Shown here: positions 12,291-24,065 of the stretch, piece after piece
How the letters are laid out: every line of letters starts with the position of its first letter
Position numbering within the stretch: position 1 is the stretch's first letter
Source of the DNA: Austropuccinia psidii
Taxonomy: Eukaryota > Basidiomycota > Pucciniomycetes > Pucciniales > Sphaerophragmiaceae
Length of the DNA stretch: 64,000 nucleotides
Reading direction: 5' to 3'
Assembly: GCA_023105745.1 (NCBI GenBank)
Contig: JALGQZ010000007.1
Span: 54,913,569-54,977,568, forward strand
Position numbers and translations under genes: made by a program
Notes under the pieces: model-generated
Databases searched by the model: none
Seen by the model: only the letters and a program-made list of their open reading frames with translations
What the model was told of the DNA's origin: nothing

Positions 12291-14356
12291 TGTTATTCTT
12301 GTCTATGAAACTTTTGAAAATAGTAACAAATATCAAGAGTACTATGCCTTTCCTCAGTAGAAAATATAATATAATTAAATATTATAACCAAAAATTAACA
12401 GAATTATCAAAAATAATTATAAAAAAAATAATGTAATTATTATTAAATAATTTAATAAGAAAACAATATCTTAATAATTATTATAGTAACTGACAGTTAT
12501 AATAATAATAATTATAAAGCTCTTAATGAAAAAGGTATATGTGGAAAATATCAATATTCAACCACTTATAAATAATATGGATTTGTTTATAAAAGAAATA
12601 TCACACACACTGTGCAGAGATAATTCTTATAGAAAAAAATGGTATTAAAAAGACTAATACTAGATAAAAAATATATAGAATATTAAAGAAAAATTATAAT
12701 ATTTATTTAATAAAACAAGTAAAACAAAAACAGCTATAGTATCAAATAATTTTTATAATCTAAAAACATTCCAAAAATAAATATTTCAAAAGATAAAAAA
12801 GCTTTTTGAAAGATATTTAAGACAATAATTTGATAAGATAAAATTAATTATTGGAAATTACAACAATAATCTGAATTCTATGATTTCACTTCTTTGATTT
12901 AAAGTTCATAAATAATGAAATCCTTAAGAAATAATTCTAATAATAGAATTTTCTATTTAATAAAACTTTACCTGTTTAAATGTCTAATATGGTTGGAATG
13001 ATAATTGGTTATTGGAAAAGACAGTGATTTAAAGGCTCTTTTTATGCCTCCAGAGAAGCTCTAATGATTAATAATGCATAGAGAGGGTGTTATCAAGTCA
13101 AAACTGAAAACACATGCTTAGAAATAAGGTTCCTAACTTAAGGTGGCTTCTTTTTTATCCCAATTTAAATCTGCCAGTGTTATTATTGACTCAAAGTAAT
13201 CTTAATCCTCTTTTGGGCTAATTATTTTAAGCTTAAATATAAAATAAGCTTATTTATATTGGAGTTCATCACATGAAAAACTTAGAAATAAATTTTCAAG
13301 AAGAAATCTCTTGAACTGAATTTTTGATTAATTTTTAAAGAAATCTTGTTTTTTAAGAAGAATTCAAATGGTTAGTCTCAAGGATAATTAATAACTCAAC
13401 CTGTTTCAGAAAGATACTTGAAATTTGATTTATAAAAAGGTAACATTATATTGTAATCTTTGTGAGAATTTCAAGAAAATCCATTAAGAATTAAATTTTC
13501 AATGAATTTCTGCAGTTATTACTATTTTTCCACCTAGAGGAGAAATACACACCAAACCTTTACTTTTGAGAAGGTTTTAACACTTATAAATTTGAAGGTT
13601 TGAGCTTATTTAAGCTTTGAAAGTTCTTAAAACCTTTATTACAAGCTTTCATATTGGAATTTACCTTTTGGAAGCTTGAAATTCATATGTGAATTGTAAT
13701 AGAGCCAGTATAAACTATATTGTTCAATAAAGATCTAATCTTAAAGCCTAAATAAGGTTGAAATTACTCCAATATAGGTGGAAAACCTTAATTGAGTCCT
13801 TGAATATCTCAAAAGATGGGTACCATATTTGGTCTTTATCCTTTTTCCCACCTTTCTGTGTGGCTTTTGCCCTTTTATTTATTTCAAGCCATACTATGGC
13901 CATAAAACACTTTAAATTGAGCTCATGAAGGATTGATCACCTGTATGGAAAATACTGAGCCAATTCAGTAAATATACAAAATACCTCAATTTTAACTAAA
14001 TGTTTGGTAAGTTTGCATATACCTTATGCAAATTTAAATTCAACTTCAAATTTAACAATTTTCAAAAATGTTAAAAAATGTTGCAATTGTACTGTGAGAT
14101 TATTAAATATTCTAATAAGACAAGAAATATACATTTTTGGGTATAACACCCTATTGGTATACCATAAGTTATTTTTGGTGTAGAATCCAAAAATGACATA
14201 ATAATTATAGCTTTGTTTATCCAAAATAATTGTATGCTTATGTTTTGTTATTTTTTGTTTTGAATTCAATAGATAAGTCTATTTAAGACTTAATAAACTG
14301 TATGAAAAGGTATTTGTTGCATTATGGGTATGTAGTACATACCTTGCAGGCTCACA
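12291..14356 (+). mobile_element. Nested solo LTR R1 (2,066 bp) with 5-bp target duplication ATTTA
   Basis: It starts TGTTATTCTTGTCTATGAAAC and ends GGCTCACA, that is TG to CA. ATTTA lies immediately before (12,286-12,290) and after (14,357-14,361). The flanking TE-A reading frame continues across the site. It has no internal coding region, PBS or polypurine tract, so it is a solo LTR. Much of it matches 61,850-63,974 at high identity, and its termini match R3 and R4. Confidence 0.88.
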
Positions 14357-14361
14357 ATTTA

Positions 14362-14750
14362 TGCATGCCCAATTGGATATATAGAAGAATTCATTTGAAG
14401 AGAAGAATATCCTACAATGGTATTGGTTGATACTGGATCTGAAATTAACATATTAGCAGAGGAAATCGCAATTAAAGCCTCACTTGGATGTAGAAAGCTC
14501 AATACAAACCTCAAAGGATTTGGTGGACATACAACATCTTTGGTTGGACTCTCAGAATTTACACCAATTACTATTATAGAAGGAGAAGAAAAAGAAATTC
14601 ATTTATTCATAGAAAAAGGAGCTGTACACACCATATTTGGAAGACCATTTTTAGTAGATAATATTCTGAAATTGGGTTTTTAACACAAGCAAGGGGAAAT
14701 ATTTAGTTATCCAGAAGAAGATGGAGGCAGATTATTTTTACCAATATGTA
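14362..14750 (+). pseudogene. TE-A aspartic protease (retropepsin) relic
   Basis: After the nested LTR the frame shows the catalytic loop VLVDTGSEINIL (D-T-G) near 14,420, followed by the flap region and FGRPFLVDN, a typical retropepsin C-terminal signature. The frame is open for 88 codons and then breaks at a stop at about 14,681. In the intact element the enzyme would cleave the Gag-Pol polyprotein. An in-frame stop lies just upstream of the catalytic loop, near 14,390. Confidence 0.85.
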
Positions 14751-15273
14751 ATCATCAAGCTATGGGCTGGAAAAATTTCTCCAACAAGAGGTATGGAGCT
14801 TTGTGCTTCTTCAGAAATTGGAAAGTGGTAAATAGATCAAGAAGAATTATCCAAAAGAAAAGAAAAAGAGGAAACAGGAAATAAATCTTCAACAAGAGTT
14901 AAAACAATATCCCTTTGACCAAGAAAAGTACCCTTCTAAGCTATTTTTGATGCAAAAAATGAATTGAATGTTATAACTCAGGAAACAGCTGTAAAATCAG
15001 AATTAAACATCATCCCTCAAAAATCAAAATCAACAGATAACTCTTTGAAGCCAATTTTTGAAATTAAAAATCTTGAGTTAAATTTTGGTAATCAAGAAAA
15101 AATGTACATGGACTTCTTATTATTTTACAATTTCAATCAGATAATAGTATAAGAAATTTCTAGCATATCATCATCATCCAAATAAAGTATTCCCCCTGTT
15201 CCTGATAGAAAATTTAAAGGAAAAGAGGCAGAAGATAATGAAGAAATAGAAAAAAAAAGAGGCACTGAAGAAG

Positions 15274-16086
15274 ATGGGGAGAAATTTGGACATGGCCATA
15301 GAAGACCCAGAGAAATGGATAGAACTTGAGCTAAGTGGAATGAATAAAGCAGATGAAGGAGAAATCCCACAGAGGAAATTTCAAATGGATCTGAAGCCAC
15401 CTGAAGAAAATTCTTCAGGAATTGTGGAAGATTATATCCATTTATTTCAGGAAGAAACTGGGTCCAGAATTATTGAAGACCAGATGGATCAAGTTCAGGA
15501 TAGAGCTATGAAAAGGAGGATTAAAAAAACAATGGAAACAGTGCTAGAATCAGAAGATTACTTGACTTTATATCAGAAAAAGGATGGAAATTGGAAATAT
15601 AAATTTAAGCAAGGAAGAAGATTTGAAGACCTAGAGGAAGGAGAGTTATCAGAAAATACACAGAGGCTAGCTGGACTTACCATCCTAGAGCCCTATCCAC
15701 AAAATGAAATTGGAGATGAATTTAATTATTCCTATGAGCAATTATACTGTTTTTCCAATATATTAACTTTAAACAAAACTGATTTATCTCATAAAAATGA
15801 AGAAATGACATTCATAATAACCAATGGCACCCAGAATCAACATGAAATACAGCCAAAAATACTGGAGAATGAGGAAGAAGAAGATTATTTAATTCTCTCA
15901 ATGATAAAATTTGAAGAGCTGTATGTTTTTGAGCTAGATTCAGCACTAATCCAAAGCCAACACATTTCAGAAATGACAAGATCAAATCCTTCAAATTTTG
16001 ACCTATTTGCATCAATAACCACTACCAGAATCAAAGGAAATTTCAGAAATCCTTACGGGAGAAGCTTCATGGATATTATCAAATGA
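15274..16086 (+). CDS. TE-A spacer ORF between protease and RT (270 aa, acidic, no known domain)
   Basis: This is one of the longest uninterrupted frames in TE-A. The product is rich in Glu, Asp and Lys, with clusters such as LEEGELSE and LENEEEEDYL, and shows no catalytic motif I know. It occupies the place of the protease-RT linker, which is unusually long in this family. The frame joins directly onto RT-region coding at about 16,083, so it is a piece of the Pol polyprotein and not a separate gene. The start codon is only the first ATG in the open stretch and need not be a real start. Confidence 0.55.
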   Translation: MGRNLDMAIEDPEKWIELELSGMNKADEGEIPQRKFQMDLKPPEENSSGIVEDYIHLFQEETGSRIIEDQMDQVQDRAMKRRIKKTMETVLESEDYLTLYQKKDGNWKYKFKQGRRFEDLEEGELSENTQRLAGLTILEPYPQNEIGDEFNYSYEQLYCFSNILTLNKTDLSHKNEEMTFIITNGTQNQHEIQPKILENEEEEDYLILSMIKFEELYVFELDSALIQSQHISEMTRSNPSNFDLFASITTTRIKGNFRNPYGRSFMDIIK

Positions 16087-17018
16087 AAATAGAAAGACTT
16101 GAATACAAATTGTTATGGGCTCATGAGTATTTGAATATAGACAGTTTAAGAATATTAGGAGGAACCCTTTACTGGTGTGATTTTGAATATATTTTTATCC
16201 ATTATGTCAAAGGGTTTTTCCAGAATGGAAAGGAAATACACAAAAGGAAAAATGCAACAAGATATTAGGAGATATATTGAAGGACGCCACCTGGAAGACT
16301 TCAGCTTACCAGACTACCTCAAGGAGCAACAAACTCTGCGGCAGTTTATCAAGAAAAAATGAATTGGATACTTCAGGAGGGAATACCAGAGCACCTCGAA
16401 ATATTGATAGATGATAGAGGGATTAGAGGACTTATATTCACATATCAGCACAAAATATCTAAGGAGAATCAGCTGGCAAGAAGATTTGTTTGGAAATATG
16501 CAGTAAAATTAGAAAGAATACCTTGAAGGATAGAAGAGGAAGGACTTAAAATTTCAGGAACAAAATTTGCATGTTGTGTGCCAGCACTTGATATTGTGGT
16601 GCATGTTGTATCTTTGGGAGGAAGAAAGTTTTCAAAACAGAAAGTAAACAAGATACCAAACTGGCCTAGACCAAAAACAAATAAGGTATTTAGAGGTTCT
16701 TTAGCACTATGTGCATATGTCAGAATGTTTATCAAGGACGTATCCCAAGTTTTAGAACCATTGAAAAGATTGACAAGGGAGGATGTATTATGGAAATGGG
16801 GTGAGAAATGTGAAGAAGAGTTTATAAAAATCTGGGAGATAGTAGGAAAAAAATTACTTTGAAGACATTGAATTATGAAAAAGGGTCAGGGAAGATAAAA
16901 TTAGCAATAGATTCAAGTTAAATTTCAGCTGGTGCAGTTACTATTCAAGAGGAGGAGAATGGAAATGATAGACCAGTACTATATTAATTAGTAAAATTTT
17001 CTTGACTAGAATCTAAAT
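16083..17018 (+). pseudogene. TE-A reverse transcriptase relic (palm, thumb, connection)
   Basis: The order of motifs is RLPQGATNSAAVYQEKM (motif B-like) at about 16,310-16,360, LIDDRGIRG (the xxDD active-site box) at about 16,405-16,430, then KISGTKFACC, ISKQKVNKI-like FSKQKVNKIPNWPRP at about 16,630, and the connection region with LCAYVRMFIKD and PLKRLTRED. Stops occur near 16,266, 16,524 and 16,861. Near 16,895 a segment with KIKLAIDSS marks the start of RNase H. RT copies element RNA into DNA; this copy is inactive. The coding sequence is cut at ...ESK by the nested LTR at 17,019. Confidence 0.82.
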
Positions 17019-18796
17019 TGTAAGGTGTGGATATGAAACTTTGATAAAATATCAAGTACTTTTCCTGTCCTCAAAATTTGTATAAGGTAAAATTATTTAA
17101 AAATAGTAAGAAATAGTATTTTTAAAGAGAAAACACGCCAATTTTATTATTTTTAACTTTTTAAGTATAAAACAATAATATAATAAAAATCTATTGTTTT
17201 ACCAACAATAAAGATGTATCTAAAAATACTCTACAAGAGATATTTAAGGCTACAAAAGAAATTTCTTCAAGAGAAATTTCATTTGAAATTAATTGAGAAA
17301 AGAACTGCAAGCAATTTATTAAAGAACAAATTCTTTAAAAAGATATTTAAAGAGAAAACATGCCCAAAAGTGACCAGAGTGAATTTGGAAACAAAGTGAC
17401 AAAGTTAACAGTGATGAAAGATGCTTTAATTCACTTTTGGGGTGGTTCAGGGGTAAAAATAATCATAAGAGTTACAAAGAATGATTATAATGATTTTTTC
17501 ATGTGGCTGAAAGGTTCAAAATGATTCAAAAAAGGTGGTTGGAATCTTTCATTGATTGGTTAAACAGTGTTTAAACTAATTATAAAAGGGTAAGATTCTA
17601 ACATGAAGAGAAAAGTGGGGCAAAGAAGACATTCCTTTATAGCCATCAATTTTCTTACTCCAAAAGTAAGGTTCAATATTGTCAGTCGTGAAAAACACTC
17701 TGAAAACAGAAAAGCCAATTATGTCATCATTGAACCCTGGTTTAGACCAAAAAAGGCCTGGTTTTAGCCATTTTAGACCCTTAAATCAACCATTACTATA
17801 GTAATACCTTGCCTAGAGCCTTCAAAACACATCAGAATGAGTTTAAGAGATGTAGAAACCAGTTAAAACTGTTTTTACTAAGATTCTTTCATCTTAAGGG
17901 TAGTTTCACCCTCTTGGAAACAGTTAAAACTACCCTGGTTGGTATCAAAACCTCATCATCAATTGAGTCACAGACCCTGTGTGTCAATTCCAGAACAAAA
18001 GTGATGAACATGTGCATGTATTTTGACATCTCACACCTGTCAGCAAGGAATTTGGGGGTCTGGCTCCCCCTTAGAGCTAGAGCTCCTTTCCCCCCCAAAT
18101 TTAATCTTTTCAATTTATTTTTTCCTTTGATTCCTCATCATGTATTATACTTGCAATTTACATATGTAATTCAATTTAGTTTTACAGTACACTACTGTAA
18201 TAATTGACACCTCATATGTAAATCAAAGTTCACTTATGTAATATGCGTGCACATTTTGACAATTCAATTGCATTCAATTGAAAATACTTCAATTCCTCAT
18301 AGCTTCCAAAATATACACAACACCTCAATTTTAACACAGAAATTGATGATTAGCACTACATGTGATGTGAATTAATCTGAGGTTTTGAGGATTTTCAACT
18401 TTTATACAGAAAATACAAAACACTTAATTTAAGCTTATTTAGAGTTGAGTTACAAAAATTTTACTCAGAGGTGACCCCACCTAATTTTTTATAAAGAATC
18501 CAATGGTGAAATAAATTTTATATGCTTATTTGTTAGATGAAAAGTTATTATAAATTTTATTTAACTTTTTCCCAAAATTATTTTATTTTGGGTAATTTTG
18601 TTGAAAATTCATTTTTACTTAATTTTTTCAAGTAAAAATGTGTTTTTACAATTTTCAAATTTAATGTATTTTTATTTTTAAATTATAATCAAATTTCTGA
18701 TTTTGTATATAAATTCATATTTATATTTTAATAATATAAATAAATTTATTTTGTTTATGGTCTTTTGCATATATGAAAATACCTCTAAGGCTCACA
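17019..18796 (+). mobile_element. Nested solo LTR R3 (1,778 bp) with target duplication TAAAT
   Basis: It starts TGTAAGGTGTGGATATGAAAC and ends CTCTAAGGCTCACA. TAAAT is found at 17,014-17,018 and again at 18,797-18,801. Removing the insert and one TAAAT restores the RNase H frame (ESK, then YSKAILELCGVARIL). The ends match R1 and R4, while the body is a different subfamily. An open frame of 132 codons inside (17,809-18,207) has no recognisable domain. Confidence 0.88.
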
Positions 18797-18801
18797 TAAA
18801 T

Positions 18802-19180
18802 ACTCTAAGGCTATATTAGAATTGTGTGGTGTTGCAAGAATACTCAAAAAAACTTCAAACAATATTATGGGGAAACCACTTCGAGATTTAAGTAGATGCT
18901 AAAGATTTGATAGAAATAATCAACACACCATGCTGAAAAATGCACCAATGAAAATTTTATTAGCATTTCATCAGATTTTTTCTTTTAATCTGATACACAA
19001 ACTGGGGAAGACATTTAATATTCTAGATGGGTTATCAATAAGACCAAAGGGAAAAAATGAAGATGAAAGTGAAAGGGATGATTTTGATGGAGAAGAAGAA
19101 TGGATCAAACCTCATCCAGGAGTTTTCCTGAAAAAAATTAAATACAAGAAAAGTGGAAAAATTGCCAAGAAATAAGACAA
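18802..19180 (+). pseudogene. TE-A RNase H C-terminal part and tether
   Basis: The frame resumes with LELCGVARILKKLQ and, in 18,930-19,175, runs through NLIHKLGKTFNILDGLSIRP, corresponding to the RNase H tail and the start of the linker (typically HxPGxxNxxADxLSR in Gypsy Pol). An acidic segment and EEEWIKPHPG follow. It is frame-shifted and interrupted. Confidence 0.75.
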
Positions 19181-19329
19181 AAAAATATCAGAATTTCAAT
19201 AAAGCAGGAAGGAATTTGAAAACATATGCAGGAATATTTAAATAATTTGAAAAAGCACAAAGTATTGGGCCAAAATAATTCAAGAGAATTAAAAATAGAT
19301 AAATAAATTTCTATTTAGAAGGAGGGAAA

Positions 19330-20513
19330 CTGAAAAGGAGAAATCAAGAGAAGCCAAAAATAGCTGTATTTTGATGAAAAAACACAGAAACAGTTTATAA
19401 AGAAAATGCATGAGAAATTGGGTCATAGAGGGGAAAATGAAAAATACAGAACAATAGAGAAAATATATTGTTTGGAAGGAATGAAAAAAGATAGTCAATA
19501 AATGGGTTAAATCATGTAAAGAATGTCAGAAAAGGAATAATTTGCAACAAAAAGGGGAAGGAAAGATATCTGTAACATCCACTTTTTATGAAAGAGTCAG
19601 TATGGATGAAATGCATATTAAGGAAGTAATATGGAAATATTTAACGTTTGAAAGAGATGACTTTTCAGGTTGGCCAGAAAATGTGGAATTTACTAGGCTA
19701 ACCACAAAATTAATCTTAGAATGGTTTAATTCATGGTAGATTTGTAGATATTGGGAACCCAAAGAAGTAACAGTAGATTGAGGAACAGAATTTGGAAAAT
19801 CTACAAGAAGCAGTCAAAAGAGAAGGATCAAAAATCAGAATAATTACACATTAATACCAAGAATAACAAGGAATGGTTGAAAGAGGCCACAAGAAATTAA
19901 AGGATGCACTTGTAACAATGTATGGTGAAAATGGATCCAAATGGATATAATACTTACCAATTGTGACTTTGGCCAATATAGCTTATGCAAAAGAAACAAC
20001 AGGATACTCACCATTTTAGCTTCAATTTTGTCAGAAGGTTGTCTTACTAATTGACATTGAGACAAACACATACCTAGCCATAGAATGGAATAAAATATCA
20101 ACAACAGAGGAGCTATTGGAAGCAAGATCCATGCAGATTTCACAAAAAGGAGCAAGAAGATTAAAAGCAGCAGATTAATTGAAAAATTCAAGAAAAACAT
20201 CAGTTAAATGCTTGGAAAAAAGGATTCCACACAAGCTGAGAGATCCACTTCAACCAGGGGATTTGGTATTCGTTTACAATAAACCACTTGAGTCACAGTG
20301 GGTTTAAATTTTTGAAAACTGTTGAATTGGACCCTTTAGAGCTATAAGTAAATTTGATAATTGACCTCATGAGCTTGAAGAGCTGGATGGCACTAAACTA
20401 ATGAGGAAATTCTCAGAAAGTCACATCAAGAAATTTAATCCAAGGAGAAAGATAGTTCACTTAACTTCAGAATCAGGAAATGAAAGCAGTGACAAAAGTT
20501 GAGTTGAAGATTA
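19330..20513 (+). pseudogene. TE-A integrase relic
   Basis: Read across frames, the HHCC-type N-terminus (KLGHRGENEKYRTIEK) lies near 19,410. The core begins in the open frame 19,542-19,739 with RVSMDEMHIKEVIW, containing the first catalytic Asp, and ERDDFSGWPE. The second Asp region (VD-stop-GTEFGK) is at about 19,775 and the Glu region near 19,870. The C-terminus has LEELDGTKL and SHIKKFNPR at about 20,375-20,440. Numerous stops make it non-functional. Integrase would insert the cDNA into host DNA. Together with RT upstream this fixes the Ty3/Gypsy order. Confidence 0.82.
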
Positions 20514-20587
20514 AATATTAGGGGAAGAAGAGATTGGAAATCATACAGAATTGGATTGATATTAGAAATCCTTCAACTGGAATTCTG

Positions 20588-20615
20588 GGGAAAGAAGAAA
20601 ATGGAGAGGGGGAAG
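20588..20615 (+). other. TE-A polypurine tract
   Basis: The stretch GGGGAAAGAAGAAAATGGAG followed by AGGGGGAAG is all purine except one T and ends exactly where the 3' LTR begins (TGGTATTCC at 20,616). This is the expected plus-strand priming site. Confidence 0.85.
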
Positions 20616-22879
20616 TGGTATTCCATACAAATGATACCAATTGCAAGATTACCATATTAAAAAATACAAAAAAATAATATTAGTGTTGAATATCCCTGAG
20701 GATAAGAAAAAAAATTGTAGAATAACCCAAAACACAAAGAATAAAATTGCAGAATTCTTAAGTAATTATGGAATGAAATGTGGAATAAAACTATGGAATT
20801 CTTTAGTGGAGGAATGGGAATATAATTGCAGATTTTTGGAGAAGAAATGGGAATATAATTGCAGAATTTTGGAAAATAAATTAAAATGAAATTGAGGAAC
20901 TTGGGAGGAATAATGGAAGATATTGTGTAAGAATTCTTGGGATAAGAATAAAATTGAGGAATTTCAGAGAAAAGATGGGGGATTTTGCAAATTTCAGAAC
21001 ACCTTTAAGGAAATAAAATTGTGGAAGAAATTTCATATATATGGATATTATTTCTGCGTTACAGAAGAGGTGTGGAATAGCTCTGAGGAATAAAATGAAA
21101 TTTCAGAATGTTTACTTGATGAAAAGAGGATTAAGGAATTATTGACAAACCCCTGAATAGCTCTAGAGAAAAACATTAAATTTCCAAATAATTTCAGCTA
21201 TGGAAATAGGATTATGGAATTACAGAAGAGGTGTGGACTAACTAAGGAGAGCAAGAAACAATTGTAAAATAACTTGGGAGAAGAAAATAAAATTGAATAA
21301 CTATGAAACTAGGTAAACAAAGCTGTGAAGAAGTCCTAGGGCATAATCAAGAATTTTGAAAATCTGTAAGACTAAAGTTTCAACAAGAATAATTTAAATG
21401 AAAATAACAGGTTCCCATTTCTCCACCTTTGTAACAAACACTAGTCAGGGGTAAGGGTATTCAATCTCACACCCACTCAAACACCTCAAACCAGCAGTCC
21501 ACTGTGTGTATCAGAAATCAGTTTCAGCAATCTTCCTTCCTGAAACATGCATACAGTCTATTCATCAATACAGCCTGTCAACTTCTGTACAGGTTGGAAT
21601 TAGCCAATACAGTTTGGATACACCATCCTGAAACTGTATGATCACTCAATACCACCACACCTCTTGTACAGATCCTGTAAATCTGTACGGGACCTGTACT
21701 GGCCAGATTCAATTCAATCATCAATTTCTCTCATGAAAAATCTCTGTCTGGATCAGGGCTGGTTGTTCTCACATATAACAGCCCCTCTTTCTCCCCAGTT
21801 AATTAATTTAGTTGATTTATTATTTTATGAATATTCTTATCCTCATTTTTGGGTATTCTATTTACTAATTTTAAGTTAGTCTTTGCATTTCTTCTTTGCC
21901 TGTACAGTATGAGTTGTGGTGGCCATATCCTTATTAACCCTTCTCTTTCCTTCTGATAGGTTGAAACAGTGGACTTGGACTTTTTTGTGGCTGGCTCTTT
22001 AATTTCTGACTCTTATCATTTGTTTTTGCTTCTCTTATATTTCTTTAATTAGTAATCTTACCTTATCACACTCTTATCTGTATTCCATTTTACCATATCT
22101 TGAGCCCTCCATACATAAGTCCCAGTTTACTGAGTTCCAGGCCCTCTTCACTTAGAAGAGCCCCCGTGACAACCTTATTGCATCATACATAGCAAGATTA
22201 TGCATTTCAATGGTGATAAACTCAATACAGCTATTTACATTAATATTTAGCACAGAATCAGGAATACATTTCCCCCACGTCAATTCAATCAAAATGAATA
22301 CCTCAAGGCTATGGGAAAAAGTTACATTGGATTTACTAAGGGCAAATTTTTGCTTAGTAATATTAACACACTTAAAATTTGATAGGAATGATGCAATAAT
22401 CAAATTGAACCACCAGAAAATTTTTCTCAAGATTGCATATCAATGTTGAAACCAATACTTTACCACCTTTTTTTTGGTATTAAAAAAGTTATTATTAGGA
22501 TTAAATTCCATAGTCTTATTATTAGTATTCATATTGAAAAACAGCCCTCACATTCAAAAAAGAAAAGATAAAAGATCTTTCATTAGTCCTATTTGAATGA
22601 AATCAAATAGTAGTCTTTAGTTCATCATAAAGTATAGTGTTACATTGGAGTTTTGGCAAAAGGGTTATTTATAGGTATTATTCAGAGACTACTGATACAT
22701 ATTCTCTATCTGTTAAAACCAAAAATCTTAACTTATTTTGTGATTCTCCATAAGCTGAATATTCATTATTATTTTAAGTTACAGATACCTTAGCACCCAT
22801 GGTTATTGGAAGATTCTAAAATTAAAAACAGACTTTCCAATAAATTTCCCCTAAAGGTACTTCCTTATTTCACCCCACA
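20616..22879 (+). repeat. TE-A 3' LTR, split by a nested solo LTR
   Basis: It repeats the 5' LTR start (TGGTATTCCATACAAATG) and continues colinearly, then resumes after the nested insert from 22,177 with the same CATTTCAATGG-to-AAACTCAATACAG region found near 7,290. Without the 742-bp insert and its extra TSD it is about 1,517 bp, against 2,135 bp for the 5' LTR. The segment equivalent to about 7,580-8,440 is missing, including the 200-bp and 66-bp arrays. The terminus is also shortened (CACCCCACA). Confidence 0.82.
21430..22171 (+). mobile_element. Nested solo LTR S (742 bp) with target duplication ACCTT
   Basis: It starts TGTAACAAACACTAGTCAGG and ends GAGCCCCCGTGACA. ACCTT occurs at 21,425-21,429 and 22,172-22,176. 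The empty site can be read from the TE-A 5' LTR near 7,255 (CTCCACCTTATTGCATTAT). Its centre carries GGTTGAAACAGTGGACTTGG, a word shared with the TE-B LTR and with the LTR at 51,750-53,170, so the three are related LTR families. Orientation is judged from that shared motif. Confidence 0.9.
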
Positions 22880-22899
22880 AGGCATGTTTTTCATATGAG

Positions 22900-23560
22900 G
22901 CTCAACATTACTCATTCTGATAAGATACCCTTCCCATGAGCTGGATGACTCCAGAGTCCTTGTAGGAGTTAGCATGTGCTCTTAGTCAAGGTGAATCAAA
23001 AGGATGCACTTAAAGATTTTGTGCAAATGGCTCAGCAGGATTGCATGTTATATTCTTGTGCTCCATTAGTTCAGCCCCACAGCTTTCAGCCATTGTTTAA
23101 AAACTAAAATTTCATCTGATCAACAATCTTGGATGGTGTACTAATAGTTCAGCTTGCATTCATATTATAACTGCATATCAATAGTCCACTAGGGTGCATA
23201 TGTGTAGACAGCATTCCCAAAGCTCAGAAGGGGTGATTATCATGATTTTCATTTTCAAGTTCAGAAAGCATGTATTTCCAAATAGTGTGCACCAAGATCA
23301 GCAGGGAAGAGTTTTGGAAAGTCATACCAATAGCATGGCTGGAGTGCTTTTTGAAGTAGTTTATCAGAAGGTCCACTGCTTCACAGCTGAGAAAAGTGTG
23401 TGAAATGCTCATCATGGTGGAAATCTCACAATATTGTGCCAAAACCTCACACCAGGGAAATTATCATGTCAATCACCAGAAATTGACTCCATGTCAAGCT
23501 CACATTGAGAATATATCACACTGTGGTCTTACACCAAATCCTGTGACACCCCTGTGCCTT
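22900..23560. repeat. Interspersed repeat X, copy 1
   Basis: This stretch aligns with 38,290-38,870. Shared landmarks are GGATTGCATGTTA, GGATGGTGTAxTAATAGTTC and GAAGGTCCACTG, in the same order and spacing. Two opposed open frames (23,194-23,403 plus and 23,224-23,442 minus) are incidental. The repeat has no recognisable coding capacity. Confidence 0.7.
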
Positions 23561-23689
23561 CAACTGAGTTTCCTCACCACCAAAAGGTTGGTAAAAATAA
23601 CAAAAGACACACCACCTGTTTCCACATGCACACATCAAAGAGGTCCTTCAACCAGTCTTGATTTAGAGTAGGTGTGTGTGACTCCCCCA

Positions 23690-24065
23690 GGTCAGCTATG
23701 AATCAGCTCAGCATGAGAAGGATTGACAACATGCATGTGACATTGGTGAAGCCAGAAAAACAATGTTTCTGGTGCAGGTTCATAAGTTTGACACATGCAC
23801 AAAAAGGCCAAAGAATGTGCAAGCCTAGTTTTGAGTAGCTATGAATCAGCTCGGCATGAGCAGGATTCAAAATTTGCAGGTGAAACAGGTGGATTCTGAT
23901 GCACAATGGGGCAGGTGAGTAAGTGTGAAAAACGCACACAAAGGAAAAAGCATGTGAGGGCCTAATTTCAAGTGGAGTTGAAAATGTGCAGGTGACATGT
24001 GTGGAGCCTTCCACACAATGTGGTAGGTGCATAAGTGTGACACATTCACACAAAGAAAAAGAATT
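23690..24065. repeat. About 140-bp tandem repeat, two full units and a partial third
   Basis: The word GCTATGAATCAGCTC starts at about 23,695 and 23,838. Each unit continues through AGGATT, a CAGGT-rich middle and GTGTGAxAxACxCACACAAA. A third, shortened unit covers about 23,975-24,065. The overlapping minus-strand open frames here simply translate the repeat. Confidence 0.7.

Larger units (their letters stand above)
6721..22879 (+). mobile_element. TE-A: full-length decayed Ty3/Gypsy-type LTR retrotransposon with nested insertions
   Basis: Direct LTRs (6,721-8,855 and 20,616-22,879) enclose, in order on the plus strand, a primer-binding site, gag with a zinc-knuckle remnant, aspartic protease, an acidic spacer, reverse transcriptase, RNase H remnants, integrase and a polypurine tract. 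The order protease, RT, RNase H, integrase is that of Ty3/Gypsy. Three later LTR insertions split it. Every domain carries stops or frameshifts, so the element is dead. The two LTRs are substantially diverged and differ by large indels, which means the insertion is old. Confidence 0.88.

Noticed and set aside
14327..14343. Short palindrome GGTATGTAGTACATACC near the end of R1, suggesting a Helitron 3' hairpin
   Set aside because: The sequence after it does not end in CTRR, a 5-bp target duplication is present, and the ends are TG and CA; these fit an LTR and not a Helitron. The palindrome is also not kept in R2, R3 or R4.
17809..18207. 132-codon plus-strand frame
   Set aside because: Lies wholly inside solo LTR R3, starts without context and has no recognisable domain.
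23703..24053. 116-codon minus-strand frame with repeated HLPHC-type peptides
   Set aside because: A translation of the 140-bp tandem repeat; the pattern follows the DNA repeat.
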